Assembly (NCBI GenBank): GCA_013362405.1
Contig: JABFWF010000118.1
Location: 1 to 34,545 of the forward strand
DNA length: 34,545 nucleotides
Reading direction: 5' to 3'
From: Lysobacter sp.
GTDB lineage: Bacteria; Pseudomonadota; Gammaproteobacteria; Xanthomonadales; Xanthomonadaceae
Shown piece by piece: positions 30,091-34,545 of this stretch (positions are counted from its first letter, which is position 1; the number at the start of each line of letters is the position of its first letter). The notes under the pieces are model-generated. The model saw nothing but the letters and a program-made list of their open reading frames with translations, ran no database searches and was not told the DNA's origin. Position numbers and translations under genes: made by a program.

Positions 30091-30117
30091 GACGGCCACC
30101 TCGCGGTGGCCGTCTTT
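30091..30117 (+). terminator. Rho-independent terminator
   Basis: GACGGCCACC-tcgc-GGTGGCCGTC-TTTT. Confidence 0.88.
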
Positions 30118-30137
30118 TGCGCGAGCATTGCGCGTGA

Positions 30138-30668
30138 TCAGAAGCGGTATTCGGCGCCGAGCGTGACCGTGCGCAGCTTGCCGCTGACGCCGAACGCGCT
30201 GGCCTTGTTCCAGTCGTAGTTGAGGCCGACGCCGACGTTGCGGTTGAAGTCGTAACCCGCGCCCACGCCGTAGTACGGCTTGACCTTGCTGTCGCTCTGG
30301 CTCGGCAGGCCCGGCACGCCGATCTTGACCTTGTTGCGGGCGAGGCCGGCGCGGCCGTCGACGAAGAAGCCGGAGTTCTCCGGGCCGAAGTTGTACTTGC
30401 CGACCACGCCCGCGCCGAAGCTGTTTACCTTCGCCGAGCCGACGCTGTTGGACTTGTCGTAGAGGTTGGAATAGAAGCCCTCCACGGCGACGTTGGGGGT
30501 GAACGCGTAACCGCCGCGCAACGACCACGTGGTGTCGTTGTCGCTGCTGCCGTTGACGTTGAGATGGCTGCGGCCGCCTTCCACGCGGACGAAGGGGCCT
30601 TCGGCGAACGCCGAAGTCGAAAGGACCGAGAGGGCAAGCGCGCCCGTCAGCAAGTGAATCTTATTCAT
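30138..30668 (-). CDS. Outer-membrane beta-barrel protein (OmpA/Ail-like small barrel)
   Basis: Signal peptide MNKIHLLTGALALSVLSTSAFA; alternating strands, terminal ...VTLGAEYRF. Confidence 0.85.
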   Translation of the reverse strand: MNKIHLLTGALALSVLSTSAFAEGPFVRVEGGRSHLNVNGSSDNDTTWSLRGGYAFTPNVAVEGFYSNLYDKSNSVGSAKVNSFGAGVVGKYNFGPENSGFFVDGRAGLARNKVKIGVPGLPSQSDSKVKPYYGVGAGYDFNRNVGVGLNYDWNKASAFGVSGKLRTVTLGAEYRF

Positions 30669-30758
30669 CGTCATGTTTCCTTTTTTATGAGCAATTGCAG
30701 GCCCATCTAGGGGGCGGTTGCAGCGTGCACAAAGCTTCGTTGTTCCGCAAATTTCGCG

Positions 30759-31481
30759 TTAAGCAGAAATTCGCTTTTCGTTTAGGCCACGTTCCGCGTC
30801 GTGGTGCGCGACTTCATGCGTCGCATCGTCGGGCGCGCCGTTTTCTTCGAGCTCCCAGCTGTAGCGGTGCCGCGGCAGCGCCGGATCGGTCGCGCGCAAC
30901 CACCATCCCGCGAGCACGCCGGCCAGCGCGCCACCCAAGTGCGATTCCCACGACACGTCCGGCGCCTGCGGCAACACGCTGAGCAGCATTCCGCCGAAGA
31001 AGGCGAAGGCAAGCATCGCCGCTGCGATCGCGGCGCGGTCGCGGCGCAGGACTGCGAGGGTGAACACCAGGAAGGCCAGGCCATGGTTGACGCCGCTCGC
31101 GCCGAGGTGATGCGTGCCCGGTGCGCCCAGCATCCACGCGCCCAGGCCCGCGCCCAGCCACAGCAACGGCAGCGCACGCAGCGTGGCGCGCGGATAGACG
31201 CAGCCGGCGAGCGTGCCGAGCAGCAGCACGGCGGCGGCGTTCGCCGCGAGATGCGCGGCGGATCCATGCAGCAACGGCGCGAACAGCACGCCGCGCAGGC
31301 CTGCGAACGCACGCGGGGTCACCGCCCACGCGGCGACATCGAACATGCCTTGCGCGCTGTACACGGCGGCGAGCAGGAGCACTGCGCAGAGGCTCGCGTT
31401 GAATGCGCGCAGCAGGCGCGCGCGGTCGCGGCGGCGTTGCACGACGGGATCGGCGGCGAGCGCGGGTTCTGGCAGGTGCAT
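30759..31481 (-). CDS. Rhomboid-family intramembrane serine protease
   Basis: HLGASGVNHGL (GxSG) and ESHLGGALAGVLAGW catalytic His; multiple TM segments. Confidence 0.88.
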   Translation of the reverse strand: MHLPEPALAADPVVQRRRDRARLLRAFNASLCAVLLLAAVYSAQGMFDVAAWAVTPRAFAGLRGVLFAPLLHGSAAHLAANAAAVLLLGTLAGCVYPRATLRALPLLWLGAGLGAWMLGAPGTHHLGASGVNHGLAFLVFTLAVLRRDRAAIAAAMLAFAFFGGMLLSVLPQAPDVSWESHLGGALAGVLAGWWLRATDPALPRHRYSWELEENGAPDDATHEVAHHDAERGLNEKRISA

Positions 31482-31698
31482 GCGCAAACACGTGGCGGCG
31501 GGCGCAGGGGAAACAAGGGGGGCCGGTCGCCTGACGAATGGAAAGCTCGTCGCTGGCGGTCGGCACGACATGGACCATTGCGGAGCGGATGGGAACGCAG
31601 CGTCGCACCGACCGGTCCGCCGCGGCTGCCCGATGGAGAGCCTGCTCCTCGGCCGCCCGCGACGATGCTTCGGCGGCCTGCGCGACTAGAATGTGCGG

Positions 31699-32880
31699 AT
31701 GAGCGAATTGCCTGTCGTGCGCCTGAAGAATGCCTGGCGATCCACCCATCCGTGGATCTTCCAGAAGCTTGTAGAGAAACCCCCGGTGCGCCCGAAGCCG
31801 GGCAGCATCGTCGACGTGGTCGGCGTGGACGGCGAGTGGATCGGACGCGGCTTCTACAACGGCCATTCGCGCATCGCGCTGCGGATGCTCGAGGGCGATC
31901 CCGACGTGCAGGTGGACGCGACGTGGTTCGCGCGACGCATCGCCGATGCGGTCGCGTTGCGCCGCGATGTGCTGCGCCTGGATGAGGTCGGCGACGCCTG
32001 GCGCGTCGTGCACAGCGAAGGCGATGGCCTCAGCGGCCTCGTGGTCGATCGTTACGCGGACCTGCTGGTCGTCGAGTTCTTCAGCGCCGGCATGTTCCGT
32101 CACCGCGACTGGATCTACGACGCGCTGCGCGCGCAGTTCCCCGGCTGCCGCTTCCACGCCTTCGCCGACGAGCACGTGCAGAAGCAGGAGTCGTTCGACT
32201 TCCGCGGTTCGGAGCCGGCGGCGCCAGCGATCATCACCGAGCACGGCATCCGTTTCCGCGCCGATCCGGCGGGCGCGCACAAGACCGGCTTCTTCGCTGA
32301 CCAGCGCGAGAACCGGCAGTGGCTCTCCCAGCTCGTCGCCGGCAAGCGCGTGCTCGACCTGTGCTGCAACACCGGCGGCTTCGCGGTGTACGCGGCGGTG
32401 CGCGGCGCGGAAGAGGTGGTCGGCATCGACATCGACGAGGCCGTGATCGACATCGCCAAGGGCAACGTGAAGCTCAACATGCCGTTCGCGAGCGGCGTGC
32501 GGCCCCGGTTCGTGCAGGCCGACGTCTTCCCGTGGCTGCGCGACGCGGCGAACAACGGCGAGTCCTACGATGTCGTGGTCCTCGATCCGGCCAAGATGAC
32601 CCGCGACCGCGAGCAGGTCATCCCCGCGCTGAAGAAGTACCTCGACATGAACAAGCTCGCCCTGGGCGTGGTGAAGCCGGGCGGCCTGTTCGCAACCTTC
32701 TCCTGCACCGGCCTGGTCAGCGAGGAGCAGTTCCTCGACATGCTGCGGCGCGCGGCCTTCTACGCCGGGCGCACGGTGCAGGTGCTGCGGATCGCCGGTG
32801 CCGGCGCCGACCATCCGTTCCTCGCGCAGGTGCCGGAGTCGCGTTACCTGAAGGCGGTGTTCTGCCGGGTGCTCGACTAG
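31699..32880 (+). CDS. Class I rRNA large-subunit methyltransferase (RlmI-like, PUA + SAM-MTase)
   Basis: HPWIFQ PUA start, VLDLCCNTGGFAVYA, LDPAKMTRDREQ, FSCTGLVS. Confidence 0.88.
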   Translation: MSELPVVRLKNAWRSTHPWIFQKLVEKPPVRPKPGSIVDVVGVDGEWIGRGFYNGHSRIALRMLEGDPDVQVDATWFARRIADAVALRRDVLRLDEVGDAWRVVHSEGDGLSGLVVDRYADLLVVEFFSAGMFRHRDWIYDALRAQFPGCRFHAFADEHVQKQESFDFRGSEPAAPAIITEHGIRFRADPAGAHKTGFFADQRENRQWLSQLVAGKRVLDLCCNTGGFAVYAAVRGAEEVVGIDIDEAVIDIAKGNVKLNMPFASGVRPRFVQADVFPWLRDAANNGESYDVVVLDPAKMTRDREQVIPALKKYLDMNKLALGVVKPGGLFATFSCTGLVSEEQFLDMLRRAAFYAGRTVQVLRIAGAGADHPFLAQVPESRYLKAVFCRVLD

Positions 32881-33264
32881 CACCGGGGGCGGCGGAGAAG
32901 CGGGGGAGGCGGGCCGGAAGGCGTCACGGCCGGAGAGAGAAGCCGACGTCCCTGTCGGCCCGCGCATTCAACCCAAATTTCACGCCCGCCGGAACCCCGG
33001 GCCGGACGCGAACAGGGTGACTATCGGTAGCTGTCATACAGGTGTTCTGCAGCATTGGCGCGGCGCCGAGGGAGCATTGGCTACCGCAAGCGGGCATCCT
33101 GTGTTGAATATTGGTTGCAGAGTGACGAATGGTCGCGGGCGCCTCTACGACCCCGTCGCCCCCGCTCCGGAAGGGACCTTCGCGCTTCCGCCATCCGACC
33201 CGCGCCGCTCGGGGTGGGCTTCGAAGACTGGAGCCGGCGTGCACCGATCACCGATCATGACGGC

Positions 33265-33744
33265 ATGTTCGACGTCATCCTCCACCAGCCCGAGATTCCG
33301 CCCAACACCGGCAACGTGATCCGCCTGTGCGCCAACACCGGCGCGCGGCTGCACCTAGTCGAACCGCTCGGCTTCAGCCTCGAAGACCGCCAGCTGCGTC
33401 GCGCGGGCCTCGACTACCACGAATACGCGACGCTGCGCGTCCACCCCGACCTGGATCCCGCACTGGCGACGATCGCCGAGGCGAACGCGACGCCGCCGCG
33501 CGTGTTCGCGCTGAGCACGCGCGGCACTGTGCGCCATGACCAGCCGCGCTATGCCGCGGGCGACGTCTTCCTGTTCGGCGCGGAAACGCGCGGCCTGCCG
33601 GCCGACATACTCGAAGCCATCCCGCCCGAGCGGCGCCTGCGCCTGCCGATGCGACCCGGCAACCGCAGCCTCAACCTGTCCAATGCGGTGGCGGTGGTGG
33701 TGTTCGAGGCGTGGCGGCAGGCCGGCTTCGACGGCGGCGCATAG
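33265..33744 (+). CDS. trmL: tRNA (cytidine(34)-2'-O)-methyltransferase (SPOUT)
   Basis: HQPEIPPNTGNVIRLCANTGARLHLVEPLGF, FGAETRGLP, RSLNLSNAVAVVVFEAWRQ. Confidence 0.93.
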   Translation: MFDVILHQPEIPPNTGNVIRLCANTGARLHLVEPLGFSLEDRQLRRAGLDYHEYATLRVHPDLDPALATIAEANATPPRVFALSTRGTVRHDQPRYAAGDVFLFGAETRGLPADILEAIPPERRLRLPMRPGNRSLNLSNAVAVVVFEAWRQAGFDGGA

Positions 33745-33756
33745 CACCCGCAACGA

Positions 33757-34545
33757 TCAGCCCGGGAACAGCGCCTGCGGATATTCGGCCTTCTGCTCGC
33801 GCGCGAGCAGCCGGCGCAGGCCTTCGGCGGGCGTGATCGTGCCGTGCAGCACCTCGCGCACGTTGTGCGCGATCGGCAGCTCCACGCCGTGGCGTTCGGC
33901 CAGGCGCATCACCTCGTCGGCGGTCTGCACCGATTCGACCACCTGGCCGATGTCGCGCACCGCGTCCTGCAGCGGCTTGCCGTGGCCGAGCGCGAGCCCG
34001 AGGCGGCGGTTGCGCGACAGGTCGCCCGTGCAGGTGAGGACGAGGTCGCCGAGCCCGGCGAGGCCCATCAGCGTCTCGGGACGGCCGCCGATCGCGGCGT
34101 TGAGCCGCAGCATCTCGTTGAGGCCGCGGGTGATCAGCCCGGCGCGCGCGTTGAGGCCGAGGTGCATGCCGTCGGCGACACCGGTGGCCACCGCCAGCAC
34201 GTTCTTCATCGCGCCGCCAAGCTCGGCGCCGCGCATGTCGTCGCCGGTGTAGGCGCGGAACGCGGGCCCGTGCAGCAGTTCGGCGACCTCGCGCGCGAAC
34301 TCGGGATCGTCGCCATGCACGGTCAGCGCGGTCGGCAGGCCGGCGGCGACCTCCCGCGCGAACGACGGCCCGGTCACCACCGCGAGCGGCGCGTCGGGAC
34401 CGAGCACGTCGGCCGCGACTTCATGCAGGAAGCGCCCGCTGCCCGGCTCGAAGCCCTTGGTCGCCCACGCCACGCCCGCGCCGGCAGGACGCAGCGGCGC
34501 GAGCGCACGCAAGGTCTCGGCGAAGGCGTGCGAAGGCACCACGAC
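33757..34545 (-). CDS. gpsA: NAD(P)H-dependent glycerol-3-phosphate dehydrogenase, C-terminal part (5' end beyond window)
   Basis: [49 protein letters not shown]. Confidence 0.93.
   Translation of the reverse strand, partial: VVVPSHAFAETLRALAPLRPAGAGVAWATKGFEPGSGRFLHEVAADVLGPDAPLAVVTGPSFAREVAAGLPTALTVHGDDPEFAREVAELLHGPAFRAYTGDDMRGAELGGAMKNVLAVATGVADGMHLGLNARAGLITRGLNEMLRLNAAIGGRPETLMGLAGLGDLVLTCTGDLSRNRRLGLALGHGKPLQDAVRDIGQVVESVQTADEVMRLAERHGVELPIAHNVREVLHGTITPAEGLRRLLAREQKAEYPQALFPG

Noticed and set aside
30814-32967. 717-aa minus-strand ORF spanning the RlmI-like gene and out of frame with rhomboid
   Set aside because: Overlaps two confident genes in other frames; no coherent domain.
32924-33244. 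106-aa minus-strand ORF in the trmL upstream gap
   Set aside because: No recognisable domain, poor start context and mixed composition; insufficient to call a gene.
1-34545. CRISPR array, prophage, transposase, tRNA/rRNA or toxin-antitoxin module
   Set aside because: No spaced direct-repeat array, phage or IS gene, tRNA cloverleaf or TA-like pair was recognised in reading both strands; only short REP-like palindromes.

Overview
This is a high-GC chromosomal window, probably from a Xanthomonadaceae/Lysobacteraceae-type gammaproteobacterium (Lysobacter/Luteimonas-like, inferred from protein resemblance and gene content). It is densely packed with mostly housekeeping or metabolic genes, and no phage, transposase, CRISPR, rRNA or tRNA was recognised. 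The most distinctive block is a complete olefin (long-chain cis-alkene / beta-lactone) biosynthesis locus, oleA, oleB, oleC and oleD, at about 4994-10519 on the minus strand. A PhnA/YjdM-like zinc-ribbon gene overlaps the end of oleA, and a plus-strand YkgJ-type cysteine-cluster gene splits oleB from oleC. Directly downstream of oleD is an in-frame second copy of its last ~29 codons plus stop, which looks like a recombination scar. Other features include a TruC-like/ubiB/ubiJ overlapping cluster, an M16 peptidase, SDR, pdxJ, cardiolipin synthase, a PA0069-type radical SAM protein, and an internally deleted SLC13 permease remnant. There is also a sensorless histidine kinase with an Rcp1-like response regulator, fbp with a 2OG-Fe(II) oxygenase, an SRPBCC fusion/NIPSNAP/WYL-regulator block, phhA with a divergent Lrp regulator, an M28 peptidase, an uncharacterised 392-aa protein, an outer-membrane beta-barrel, a rhomboid protease, an RlmI-like methyltransferase, trmL and partial gpsA. 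REP-like GTAG/GGAG palindromes are scattered through the intergenic gaps. I did not find a clearly novel multi-gene system. The best leads are the oleD tail duplication, the interrupted ole operon, the deleted permease, the sensorless two-component pair and a candidate sigma-54-driven small His-rich secreted protein.
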